A stretch of 64,000 bases of DNA from Saccharopolyspora kobensis (lineage in GTDB: Bacteria > Actinomycetota > Actinomycetes > Mycobacteriales > Pseudonocardiaceae). The stretch is taken from positions 186,001 to 250,000 of the forward strand of contig NZ_FNVB01000010.1 in assembly GCF_900108315.1 (NCBI RefSeq). Direction: 5' to 3'. Within the stretch, counting starts at the first letter, position 1. Every line of letters starts with the position of its first letter. The notes under the pieces were generated by a model. That model made no database searches. It was not told the origin of the DNA and worked only from the letters and a program-made list of their open reading frames with translations. Position numbers and translations under genes: made by a program. Shown one piece after another: positions 8,936-16,977 of the stretch.

Positions 8936-9093
8936 CGCTGCCTCCCCACATCGTGCGCGTGGGTGCCCGACCCCGGCGCGGGCACCCACCAAGCCGCTGT
9001 GGGGAAGACAGCGGTGGAACCGACACTGCGCCTGCACCCGAACGCAGCGCCGGATCCAACAGATCGGTCGGCCCCGACACCTACCGATCCATC

Positions 9094-9109
9094 TCGAACC
9101 TCAGTTCGA
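9094..9109. promoter_or_regulatory. perfect LexA (SOS) box upstream of imuA'
   Basis: TCGAAC-CTCA-GTTCGA, a full match to TCGAAC-N4-GTTCGA. It is 159 bases upstream of the imuA' ATG. Confidence 0.88.
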
Positions 9110-9165
9110 ACAAGGACAAGTAAACCCTGGCCCGCGGCCTGCGTCAAGGCCTGTAGCCGGATTGG

Positions 9166-9181
9166 GTGAACATTTGTTCGA
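9166..9181. promoter_or_regulatory. second, degenerate LexA box upstream of imuA'
   Basis: GTGAAC-ATTT-GTTCGA: one perfect half-site, the other 4/6, with the same degeneracy as the box at 6503. Its centre is 72 bp from the perfect box. Confidence 0.45.
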
Positions 9182-9446
9182 TCGCCCGAAATTCGGCTGA
9201 GGCGACCGGAAAAAGCCGCTACAACTTGACCCGAGACCGCGCTCCCGGGCCGCCCCAGCGAACGCCCGGATCCGGCTCCCGCCGACCGCTGCGACACCGG
9301 GTCCGACCGCCCGGTGCTCCGCGCGCTCCCCGCCGGGACGGCCGCGCGGCGAACGAATTCCCCAGACAACCGAGGAGTCTTCCCATGCGCACGTCACGAC
9401 CGGACCAGTCCCACCGGCACCTCGCCCGCACCGACCGCGAAAAGCG
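9182..9446. other. intergenic stretch without a supportable gene
   Basis: Between the imuA' control region and the purH terminator I find no gene with recognisable coding character. On the + strand there is GAGGAG seven bases before an ATG at 9385. The frame it opens runs straight through the antisense of purH and looks like a shadow, so I do not call it. Confidence 0.5.
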
Positions 9447-9480
9447 AGCGGTGCGGACGGCCGTGGCCGCCCGCACCGCT
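9447..9480 (-). terminator. terminator hairpin after purH
   Basis: 10-bp perfect stem (9447-9456 with 9471-9480). On the minus strand it is followed by CGCTTTTCG, a short U-rich tail, 15 bases after the purH stop. Confidence 0.65.
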
Positions 9481-9495
9481 CGGAGTGCTCCTGGG

Positions 9496-11061
9496 TCAGT
9501 GCGCGAAGTGGCGCGTCCCGGTGAAGTAGAGCGGCACACCGGCCGCCTCCGCCACCGCGATGGTGTCGGCGTCCCGGACCGAACCGCCCGGCTGCACGAT
9601 GGCGCGCACGCCGGCGTCGAGCAGCACCTGCGGGCCGTCGGCGAACGGGAAGAACGCGTCGGACGCGACCACCGCGCCCTTGGCCCGGTCACCTGCCCGG
9701 GAGACAGCCAGGCGAGCCGAGTCGACCCGGTTCACCTGCCCCATGCCCACGCCGACGGTGGCACCGCCGTCGGCCAGCAGGATCGCGTTCGACTTCACCG
9801 CGCGGCAGGCGCGCCAGGCGAACTCCAGGTCCGCCAGCGTGGCGTCGTCCGCCGCGGGACCGGCCGCCAGCGTCCAGTTGGCCGGGTCGTCGCCCTCGGC
9901 GTCGATCGCGTCGGAGCCCTGCACCAGCATGCCGCCGGAGATCGCCCGCATCTCGATCCGGCCGCTCTTGGGCGGCTGCGCGGTCAGGATCCGGATGTTC
10001 TTCTTCTTGCTCAGCACGTCAACCGCGCCATCGGCGTAGCCCGGCGCCACGATGACCTCGGTGAAGATCTCCGAGACCTGCTCGGCCATCGCCACCGAGA
10101 CCTCGCGGTTCGTCGCGATCACGCCGCCGTAGGCGCTGACCGGGTCGCACTCGTGCGCCTTGCGGTGCGCGGCGGCGATGTCGTCGGCGACCGCGATGCC
10201 GCACGGGTTGGCGTGCTTGATGATGGCCACGCACGGCCGGCTGTGGTCGTGCGCCGCCCGCCAGGCCGCGTCGGCGTCGACGTAGTTGTTGTAGGACATC
10301 TCCTTGCCGTGCAGCTGGGCCGCGGCCGCCAGGCCGGTGGCCTCACCGCCGGAGACGTACAGCGCGGCGGGCTGGTGCGGGTTCTCGCCGTAGCGCAGCG
10401 CGGAGCGGCGCTCCCAGGTCTCCCCGATCCAGCCGGGGAACACCGAGTCGTCGCCGGTCGGCACCTTGCTCATCCAGGACGCCACCGCGACGTCGTAGGA
10501 GGCGGTGTGCCGGAACGCGGCGGCCGCCAGCTCGACCCGGTCGGCCAGCGTGAAGCCGCCTTCCCGGACCTGCTCCAGCAGCCACTCGTAGCGGCTGGGG
10601 TCGACGACGACCGCGACGTTCGCGTGGTTCTTCGCGGAGGCGCGCACCATCGCCGGGCCGCCGATGTCGATCTGCTCGATCACCTCGTCCGGCGCGGCGC
10701 CCGAGGCCACCGTCTGCACGAACGGGTACAGGTTGACCACCAGCAGGTCGAACGGGGCGATGTCCAGCTCGCGGAGCTGGTCGGCGTGCTCCGGGCGGCG
10801 CAGGTCGGCGAGCAGGCCCGCGTGCACCCGCGGGTGCAGGGTCTTGACCCGGCCGTCGAGCGCCTCCGGGAAACCGGTGAGCTCCTCGACCGGGGTCACC
10901 GGAACGCCCGCGTCCGCGATGGTGCGGGCGGTGCCGCCGGTGGACACGATCTCCACCCCGGCGGCGTGCAGCCCGGTGGCCAGCTCCAGCAGCCCCGACT
11001 TGTCCGACACGCCGATCAGCGCGCGGCGAACAGCACGCCGCTCCTGCGAGTTCGCGGTCAC
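9496..11061 (-). CDS. purH: bifunctional AICAR transformylase / IMP cyclohydrolase PurH
   Basis: 521 residues, the usual length. It catalyses the last two steps of de novo IMP synthesis: formylation of AICAR with 10-formyl-THF, then ring closure. The N-terminal MGS-like cyclohydrolase domain is at about 10-150 (ALIGVSDKSGLLELA; RVKTLHPRVHAGLL). The AICARFT domain follows with ALRYGENPHQ, MSYNNYVDADAAW, IIKHANPCG and the C-terminal FTGTRHFAH. The start is GTG at 11059-11061 with GGAAGGTGAG upstream. It overlaps the purN stop as GTGA, so the two are translationally coupled. The order purN-purH matches mycobacteria. Confidence 0.96.
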   Translation of the reverse strand: MTANSQERRAVRRALIGVSDKSGLLELATGLHAAGVEIVSTGGTARTIADAGVPVTPVEELTGFPEALDGRVKTLHPRVHAGLLADLRRPEHADQLRELDIAPFDLLVVNLYPFVQTVASGAAPDEVIEQIDIGGPAMVRASAKNHANVAVVVDPSRYEWLLEQVREGGFTLADRVELAAAAFRHTASYDVAVASWMSKVPTGDDSVFPGWIGETWERRSALRYGENPHQPAALYVSGGEATGLAAAAQLHGKEMSYNNYVDADAAWRAAHDHSRPCVAIIKHANPCGIAVADDIAAAHRKAHECDPVSAYGGVIATNREVSVAMAEQVSEIFTEVIVAPGYADGAVDVLSKKKNIRILTAQPPKSGRIEMRAISGGMLVQGSDAIDAEGDDPANWTLAAGPAADDATLADLEFAWRACRAVKSNAILLADGGATVGVGMGQVNRVDSARLAVSRAGDRAKGAVVASDAFFPFADGPQVLLDAGVRAIVQPGGSVRDADTIAVAEAAGVPLYFTGTRHFAH

Positions 11062-11726
11062 GGGATACTCACCTTCCGTCCCTGCACGGTCCAACCGTGC
11101 AACGCCAGCTGTTCCAGGGTGTCGACCAGCAACCGCCGCTCGACGGCCTTGATCCGCTCGTGCAAGCTCGCCTCGTCGTCGTCGGGGCGCACCTCGACCG
11201 CCTCCTGCGCGAGGATCGGTCCGGTGTCCACGCCGGCGTCGACCACGAACAACGTGCAACCGGTGACCCGCACCCCGTACTCCAGCGCGTCGCGCACCCC
11301 GTGCATGCCGGGGAACGAGGGCAGCAGAGCCGGGTGGCTGTTGAGGTACCGGCCGTCGAAGCGCGACAGGAAGTGCGCACCGACGAGCTTCATGAACCCG
11401 GCGGAGACCACCAGGTCCGGCTCGTGCTCGGCGCAGGCCTCGGTCAGCGCGCGATCCCAGTCGTCCCGGCTCGGGTGGTCCTTGACGCGGCGGACGAAGG
11501 TCGGCACCCCGGCGCGCTCGGCGCGGGCGAGTCCTTCGATGCCGTCGCGATCCGCGCCGACCGCGACCACCTGCACCGGGTAGTCGGGCGAGCCGGTCGC
11601 GTCGAGCAGGGCCTGCAGCAGAGTTCCGGAGCCGGACACCAGCACGACCACGCGCGCCGGATCGGCGGTGGTGAACCGGGTGGGCGACGCGGCGGTGTTC
11701 GACTGGTCGGTCGTACTCGGGTTCAG
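11058..11726 (-). CDS. purN: phosphoribosylglycinamide formyltransferase PurN
   Basis: About 222 residues. It transfers formyl from 10-formyl-THF to GAR, step three of purine synthesis. Visible motifs are VVVLVSGSGTLLQALL at the N-terminal nucleotide-binding strand, the catalytic region YLNSHPALLPSFPG (Asn and His), and VDAGVDTGPI with the catalytic Asp. The start is unusual: AGGAG at 11733-11737 sits six bases before a CTG at 11724-11726. No ATG, GTG or TTG lies at a suitable distance between that RBS and the first family motif. The open frame extends to an ATG at 11822, which would add 32 unconserved residues and is the conventional alternative. It is followed directly by purH. Confidence 0.9.
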   Translation of the reverse strand: MNPSTTDQSNTAASPTRFTTADPARVVVLVSGSGTLLQALLDATGSPDYPVQVVAVGADRDGIEGLARAERAGVPTFVRRVKDHPSRDDWDRALTEACAEHEPDLVVSAGFMKLVGAHFLSRFDGRYLNSHPALLPSFPGMHGVRDALEYGVRVTGCTLFVVDAGVDTGPILAQEAVEVRPDDDEASLHERIKAVERRLLVDTLEQLALHGWTVQGRKVSIP

Positions 11727-11881
11727 CGTTCGCTCCTGACATGCCTGGGCACGATCTCTCCCAGAGCGTAAGCGCTGATGGCGGGGCGGACGCGGCCAGG
11801 TCCCGGGCGAGTGGCGCAGCACTCACCGGTGCGGCGCCATCTGCCCGAACCGTCCGGATCCGCCACCGCGGGGAACCGGTG

Positions 11882-13399
11882 CTAGTCGTTCCTGCTCTCG
11901 TGGCCGTCCCCGGTTTGCGCGGGCCAGGGCTCGTCGACGGCGCCGTCGAACTCGCTGGGATCGATCTCCGACCGCGCGGGCCTGGTCGAGCTCGGGGTGA
12001 TCGGCTCACGCGCGTGCGGGATCTGCGGGCCGGAGCTCTCCGGGTCGAGCGCATCGGGCTCGTCCTCCGCATCCGAAGTGGACTGATCGGCGTCGTCCAC
12101 TTCGGCCTGGGGCTCGGTGTCGTCCGCGTCCGGCGCGGCGGAGTCGGCTTCCGGCTCCTCGGTGTCCGGCGCGGCGACGGTGTCGTCGGCGCTGTCGACC
12201 TCGTCCGCCGACGCGGTCGTTGCTTCGTCGAAGACGACCGGACCCGCGAACCAGGTGACGGCGGCTGCGGGCAGGGCGACCCAGCACATCGTCGCGGCGG
12301 CCAGCGCGAGCGGCCGCAGCGTCACCGGGCTGAACGGACCACCGCCCAGCTCACCACCGGCCACGTACGCGAGCACCAGCACGCCGAGCGCCGCGATGCA
12401 GGCCGCCACGCCGACCGCCAGCAGTCGACGAGGCGCACCGCCCGGGACTCGACGGCACGCGAGGCCGACGAGCACGCCGACCGCGAGCGGAAGGGCCAAG
12501 GCCACGGCCGACAAGCCGACCCCCGGCTGCGACGGCAGGACCGCGAGCAGCGGCAGGTCGGGCAGCGGCCCGGGGCCGGGCGTGCCGTGCAGGGGCTGGA
12601 CCGTCAGCTCGCCCAGGGACAGACCGGTACCGGCGGCGTAGGCCCAGCCCGCCAGCACACCGTTCGGCAGGTAGAGGAGAGACAGGAGGGAGGTTCCGAA
12701 CGCGTCACCGGCACCGTCGAATCGCGCCATCGCGGCGACCATGTCCGGCGCCGACGCGCAGATCCCGATCAGCAGCACCACGCCACCAGCGGTGAACGCG
12801 GCGGCCAGCGCGAGGAGACCGATGCGCAGACCTGACCACACCTCGGCCTCGACCCGTTCCCAGACCAGGTAGATCAGGCCGCAGCGGTTGGCCACACCTG
12901 CCGCCGAGGCCGCGGTGGCGGTCAGGCCGCAGCTAAGGAAGGCATCGACCGGGACGGCGCTGAACGACCCTGCCAGCACCAGGGCGAGGCACGCGCCGGT
13001 GAAGGCGTGAACCAGTCCCATGGTGGCGATGAGCGGCCAGGCCTGGTCGGGCCGCCGCAGCCTGGAGCGCCTGGCCACCCAGGCCGAGGCTGCCGCGATC
13101 AGCACCATCACGATCGCGGTCGGGAGCAGCGGGAGCACGCTCAGCGGCGCGCCCGTGATCGTCAGCGCGGACTGGTGCAGGGCGAGCCACCCGGGGAGGG
13201 CGGCCAGCAGCACCACCACCGGGTTGAACTCGGCGCTGGTGGCCGTGGCCGTTATCAGCGCGATCAGCCCGGCCGACACCAGGTAGCCGCAGATCAGGAC
13301 CGCGCAGGTCGCGCCGATGAGCAGCCACCAGCGGATGCCGAGCTTGCGCTCGCGGTGGCCGTCGGCGATGGCGTGGGGGATCGACTCCAGCACGGACAT
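11882..13399 (-). CDS. DUF6350 multi-pass membrane protein, PerM-like
   Basis: 505 residues with about ten hydrophobic segments between residues 25 and 390 (for example WWLLIGATCAVLICGYLV and VGVLVGLACRRV). A long acidic, Ser/Asp/Glu-rich cytoplasmic tail follows (from about 395). The family and its position next to purN match the mycobacterial PerM protein, which is linked there to cell division and persistence under stress. No enzymatic motif is visible. It starts with the ATG at 13399 and reads in the same direction as purN-purH, 155 bp upstream of purN. Cotranscription is possible but unproven. Confidence 0.75.
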   Translation of the reverse strand: MSVLESIPHAIADGHRERKLGIRWWLLIGATCAVLICGYLVSAGLIALITATATSAEFNPVVVLLAALPGWLALHQSALTITGAPLSVLPLLPTAIVMVLIAAASAWVARRSRLRRPDQAWPLIATMGLVHAFTGACLALVLAGSFSAVPVDAFLSCGLTATAASAAGVANRCGLIYLVWERVEAEVWSGLRIGLLALAAAFTAGGVVLLIGICASAPDMVAAMARFDGAGDAFGTSLLSLLYLPNGVLAGWAYAAGTGLSLGELTVQPLHGTPGPGPLPDLPLLAVLPSQPGVGLSAVALALPLAVGVLVGLACRRVPGGAPRRLLAVGVAACIAALGVLVLAYVAGGELGGGPFSPVTLRPLALAAATMCWVALPAAAVTWFAGPVVFDEATTASADEVDSADDTVAAPDTEEPEADSAAPDADDTEPQAEVDDADQSTSDAEDEPDALDPESSGPQIPHAREPITPSSTRPARSEIDPSEFDGAVDEPWPAQTGDGHESRND

Positions 13400-13530
13400 G
13401 CCGTCGAATGTCGCACCAGAATTCCGCCGAACGGGTCAGACCACGCCGCTGACTCCACCCATCGGGCGACCTCGAACGTCTACTTAGGATCATTTCGGGT
13501 CGCTCCGCCGGATGCCCGGTGAAAAGCGAA

Positions 13531-13560
13531 CGCACGGGCGGCTTCGGGGCCGCCCGTGCG
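13531..13560 (-). terminator. terminator hairpin after the DUF5336 gene
   Basis: Perfect 12-bp stem (13531-13542 with 13549-13560) and a 6-base loop. On the minus strand it is followed by TTCGCTTTTC. It begins 18 bases after the stop codon. Confidence 0.75.
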
Positions 13561-13578
13561 TCAACGGTGCTGCAGCGA

Positions 13579-14457
13579 TCAGAATCCCGGCGGGTTGAGC
13601 CCGGGGTGCGGCATCTGCTGGGTGCCCTGCGGGCCGCTCTGCGCGGACTGGCCACCTTGGCCGGACGAGCCGTCCTGCCCGGTCGGCGACTGGTTCGAGG
13701 AGCCGCCCTGCCCGGCAGGGGCCTGTCCCGCAGGACCGCCCTGCCCGGCGAAGCCTCCCTGACCGGCAGGTCCGTTCTGCCCACCAGGGCCACCCGGACC
13801 GGGCTGGCCGACGGGGCCGGACTGGTTCGAGGTCGGGGCACCGCTCGAGGACGGGTTCCACCCGCCCGGCTGCTGCGGCTGGCCACCGGTGGCCGGGCTC
13901 CAGCCGCCGCTGGCCGGCGCGAACTGCCCGGGCTGCGCGGGCGGCGCGGCGGGGCTCCACCCGCCGGGTCCGCCGGGCTTGCCGGGTCCGCCCTGCGGGC
14001 CGGGCTGGAACGGGCCGGGCTGCCCGCCCGGGCCGGGCGAGGCCTTGCCGGAGCCGAGGCTCTCCGGGGCGTTGATGAGGCCGCCGTCGATCAGCAGGAT
14101 GCCGAGCACACCGCCGAGCTGCGCGATGGCCAGCAGCAGGAGCACCACGACGATGCCGCCGGAACTGCCGCCGACGAGGTCCTGGAGCAGCGCGAGGGTC
14201 GCGTAAGCGGACAGCGGCGCGGCGGCGAACATCGCGTTCGGCGTCTTCGGGACGAACCGCAGTCCGGCCAGCGCAGCGGCCGCGATGAAGGAGAAGCCGG
14301 CGAGGCTGCCGAGGAGGACACCGGCGATCTCGCTGAAGAAGCCGATCAGGTAACCGACCAGACCGGCCCCGGCCGCCACCAGTGCCAGGATCTCCTTCAA
14401 ACCGAGTGCGGGCCCGGCCGAGCTGGGCTTCCGCGACGGGGGATATGGGGCGGACAT
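13579..14457 (-). CDS. DUF5336 membrane protein with Gly/Pro/Gln-rich tail (34 kDa antigen-like)
   Basis: 292 residues. Four hydrophobic helices (about residues 15-130, for example GLVGYLIGFFSEIAGVLLG and VVVLLLLAIAQLGGVLGILL) are followed by a 160-residue low-complexity tail of Gly, Pro, Gln and Ser. The architecture and the position next to the PerM-like gene match the mycobacterial DUF5336 antigen family; the function is unknown. The start is ATG at 14457, because GAGGAG lies 11 bases before it; a GTG 12 bases further out overlaps that Shine-Dalgarno sequence. It is bounded downstream by a terminator, so it is probably monocistronic. Confidence 0.8.
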   Translation of the reverse strand: MSAPYPPSRKPSSAGPALGLKEILALVAAGAGLVGYLIGFFSEIAGVLLGSLAGFSFIAAAALAGLRFVPKTPNAMFAAAPLSAYATLALLQDLVGGSSGGIVVVLLLLAIAQLGGVLGILLIDGGLINAPESLGSGKASPGPGGQPGPFQPGPQGGPGKPGGPGGWSPAAPPAQPGQFAPASGGWSPATGGQPQQPGGWNPSSSGAPTSNQSGPVGQPGPGGPGGQNGPAGQGGFAGQGGPAGQAPAGQGGSSNQSPTGQDGSSGQGGQSAQSGPQGTQQMPHPGLNPPGF

Positions 14458-14577
14458 GCCTGGAGACACTCCTCAATGGACATTCGGGGGGACGAGGCGG
14501 TCGAAACCGACGTTATCCGATCAACCGACCCCGGTGTACCGGCAAGAGCCGCACTCGCCCGGGTCGGGACAGTCGTC

Positions 14578-14607
14578 GGGGCCGGACACCCGCAGGTGTC
14601 CGGCCCC
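14578..14607 (-). terminator. terminator hairpin after sucD
   Basis: Perfect 13-bp GC-rich stem (14578-14590 with 14595-14607) and a 4-base loop CGCA, 23 bases after the sucD stop. There is no U-tract. Confidence 0.75.
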
Positions 14608-14630
14608 GAGATGACCGTTCGAGATCGGGC

Positions 14631-15515
14631 TCAGCCCTTGATGATCTCGCGCATCAGCTTGGCGGTCTCGCTCGGCGTCTTGCCGACCTTGACGCCTGCG
14701 GCCTCCAGGGCCTCCTTCTTCGCCGCGGCGGTGCCCGACGAACCGGAGACGATGGCGCCTGCGTGGCCCATGGTCTTGCCCTCCGGGGCGGTGAAACCGG
14801 CCACGTAGCCCACCACCGGCTTGGTGATGTTGGCCTTGATGTAGTCGGCCGCCCGCTCCTCGGCGTCGCCACCGATCTCACCGATCATGACGATGGCCTC
14901 GGTCTCCGGGTCGTCCTGGAACGCCTGGAGCGCGTCGATGTGGGTGGTGCCGATGATCGGGTCACCACCGATGCCGACGCAGCTGGAGAAACCGATGTCG
15001 CGCAGCTCGTGCATCATCTGGTAGGTCAGGGTGCCCGACTTGGACACCAGACCGATCTTGCCCGGGCCGGTGATGTCGGCCGGGATGATGCCCGCGTTGG
15101 ACTTGCCGGGCGAGATGATGCCGGGGCAGTTCGGCCCGATGATCCGGGTCTTGTTGCCGGTGGCGTTGGCGTGCGCCCAGAAGTAGGCGGAGTCGTGCAC
15201 CGGGATGCCCTCGGTGATGACCACGGCCAGGCCGATCTCGGCGTCGATGGCCTCCAGCACCGCGTCCTTGGCGAACTTCGGCGGCACGAAGACGACCGAC
15301 ACGTCGGCGCCGGTCTCCTTCATCGCCTCCTTGACGGAGCCGAAGACGGTGAGCTGCTTGCCCTCGATCTCGACGGTCTGCCCGGCCTTGCGGGCGTTGA
15401 CGCCGCCGACGATGTTGGTGCCGGAGCGCAGCATCCGAGCGGTGTGCTTGGTGCCTTCAGAGCCGGTGATGCCCTGAACGATGACCTTGCTGTTCTCGTT
15501 GAGGAAGATAGCCAC
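14631..15515 (-). CDS. sucD: succinyl-CoA synthetase alpha subunit SucD
   Basis: 294 residues, the normal length. It forms an alpha-beta enzyme with SucC that converts succinyl-CoA, nucleoside diphosphate and phosphate to succinate, CoA and NTP in the TCA cycle. The CoA-binding Rossmann domain starts with KVIVQGITGSEGTKHT. IIGPNCPGIISPG and the phosphohistidine loop (TMGHAGAIVSG) are intact. It starts three bases after the sucC stop, so the pair is translationally coupled. A strong hairpin terminates the unit. Confidence 0.97.
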   Translation of the reverse strand: MAIFLNENSKVIVQGITGSEGTKHTARMLRSGTNIVGGVNARKAGQTVEIEGKQLTVFGSVKEAMKETGADVSVVFVPPKFAKDAVLEAIDAEIGLAVVITEGIPVHDSAYFWAHANATGNKTRIIGPNCPGIISPGKSNAGIIPADITGPGKIGLVSKSGTLTYQMMHELRDIGFSSCVGIGGDPIIGTTHIDALQAFQDDPETEAIVMIGEIGGDAEERAADYIKANITKPVVGYVAGFTAPEGKTMGHAGAIVSGSSGTAAAKKEALEAAGVKVGKTPSETAKLMREIIKG

Positions 15516-15518
15516 GCC

Positions 15519-16685
15519 TCATGCCCCCGCAGCCAGCTCGGCGGCCTTGTCGGCCGCGCCGTCCATGGTGTCCACCACGGTGACGACCGGGTGGTTGGCC
15601 TCGGCCAGGATGCGGCGACCCTCTTCGACGTTGTTGCCGTCGAGGCGGACGACCAGCGGCTTGGTGGCCTCGTCGCCCAGGATCTTCAGCGCCTGCACGA
15701 TGCCGTTGGCGACCGCGTCGCAGGCGGTGATGCCACCGAAGACGTTGACGAACACCGACTTCACCTCGGGGTCGCCGAGGATGACGTCCAGACCGGCCGC
15801 CATCACCTCGGCGGAGGCACCGCCGCCGATGTCCAGGAAGTTCGCCGGCTTGACGCCGTTGTGCTTCTCCCCGGCGTAGGCGACGACGTCCAGCGTGGAC
15901 ATGACCAGCCCGGCACCGTTGCCGATGATGCCGACCTCGCCGTCCAGCTTGACGTAGTTGAGGCCCTTCTCCTTGGCCTTGGCCTCGAGCGGGTTCTCGG
16001 CGTCCTTGTCGACCAGCTCGGCCTGCTTGGCCTGGCGGAACGCGGCGTTCTCGTCCAGCGTGACCTTGCCGTCCAGCGCGATGATCTTGCCCTGCGGGTC
16101 CTTGACCAGCGGGTTGACCTCGACGAGGGTGGCGTCCTCGGCGACGAAGGTGTCCCAGAGCTGAACGATGACGTCAGCGACCTGGTCGGCGACCTCGGCC
16201 GGGAACTTGGCGGCGGCGACGATCTCCTCCGCCTTCGCCTTGTCCACGCCCTGGATCGGGTCGATCGCGACCTTGGCCAGCGCCTCCGGCTTGGAGACCG
16301 CGACCTCTTCGATCTCCATGCCGCCCTCGACGGAGGCCATCGCGAGGAAGTTGCGGTTGGCGCGGTCGAGGAGGAACGAGAAGTAGTACTCGTCGGCGAT
16401 GTCGGAGGCGGTGGTGACCAGCACCTTGCGGGTGACGTGGCCCTTGATGTCCAGTCCGAGGATCGCCTCGGCCTTGGTCTCGGCCTCCTCCGGGGTCTCG
16501 GCCAGCTTCACGCCACCGGCCTTACCGCGACCCCCGGTCTTCACCTGAGCCTTGATTACGACGGGCCCGCCCAGTTCTGCAGCGGCTGCCTTGGCCCCTT
16601 GGGGTTCTGTCACCACGGTGCCGGGCAGCGTCGGCACGCCGTGGGAGGCGAAGAGTTCCTTCGCCTGGTACTCGTACAGGTCCAC
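15519..16685 (-). CDS. sucC: succinyl-CoA synthetase beta subunit SucC
   Basis: 388 residues. The N-terminal ATP-grasp domain begins MDLYEYQAKELFASHGVP and contains VVIKAQVKTGGRGKAGGV. The C-terminal ligase/CoA domain includes NFLDIGGGASAE and VFVNVFGGITACDAVA. It partners with SucD. The start is GTG at 16683-16685 with AGGAGAG four bases upstream; the open frame continues upstream but lacks similarity. First gene of sucCD. Confidence 0.97.
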   Translation of the reverse strand: MDLYEYQAKELFASHGVPTLPGTVVTEPQGAKAAAAELGGPVVIKAQVKTGGRGKAGGVKLAETPEEAETKAEAILGLDIKGHVTRKVLVTTASDIADEYYFSFLLDRANRNFLAMASVEGGMEIEEVAVSKPEALAKVAIDPIQGVDKAKAEEIVAAAKFPAEVADQVADVIVQLWDTFVAEDATLVEVNPLVKDPQGKIIALDGKVTLDENAAFRQAKQAELVDKDAENPLEAKAKEKGLNYVKLDGEVGIIGNGAGLVMSTLDVVAYAGEKHNGVKPANFLDIGGGASAEVMAAGLDVILGDPEVKSVFVNVFGGITACDAVANGIVQALKILGDEATKPLVVRLDGNNVEEGRRILAEANHPVVTVVDTMDGAADKAAELAAGA

Positions 16686-16977
16686 TCGACTCTCCTGCGA
16701 CGTCGGTGTCGGACTCGGTGACGATATCGACCTGCGACGAAGCATGGGGCGGCGCGTCCGGTGAACTGCCTCACCCGAGGTGGGCATCACGCCTGGTCGG
16801 GCCGTCCGGCGCGGTGATTCGCCTGCTCGGCAGGTCGAACGTGGGCGTCCGTGGTGACGAACGGAACAGCGCACCGTGACGGTGTCGGTCCGATTCTGGG
16901 CCAGGCGTCCCGGCCGGGCAAGGCGTCGATTCGGGTGATCCGGCCGCCCGCGGACGCGGCCCGCTGCGGCCGTTCGC

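Noticed and set aside
9385..9495. Strong Shine-Dalgarno and ATG on the + strand opposite the purH terminator
   Set aside because: The frame runs on through purH antisense with no protein-like character.
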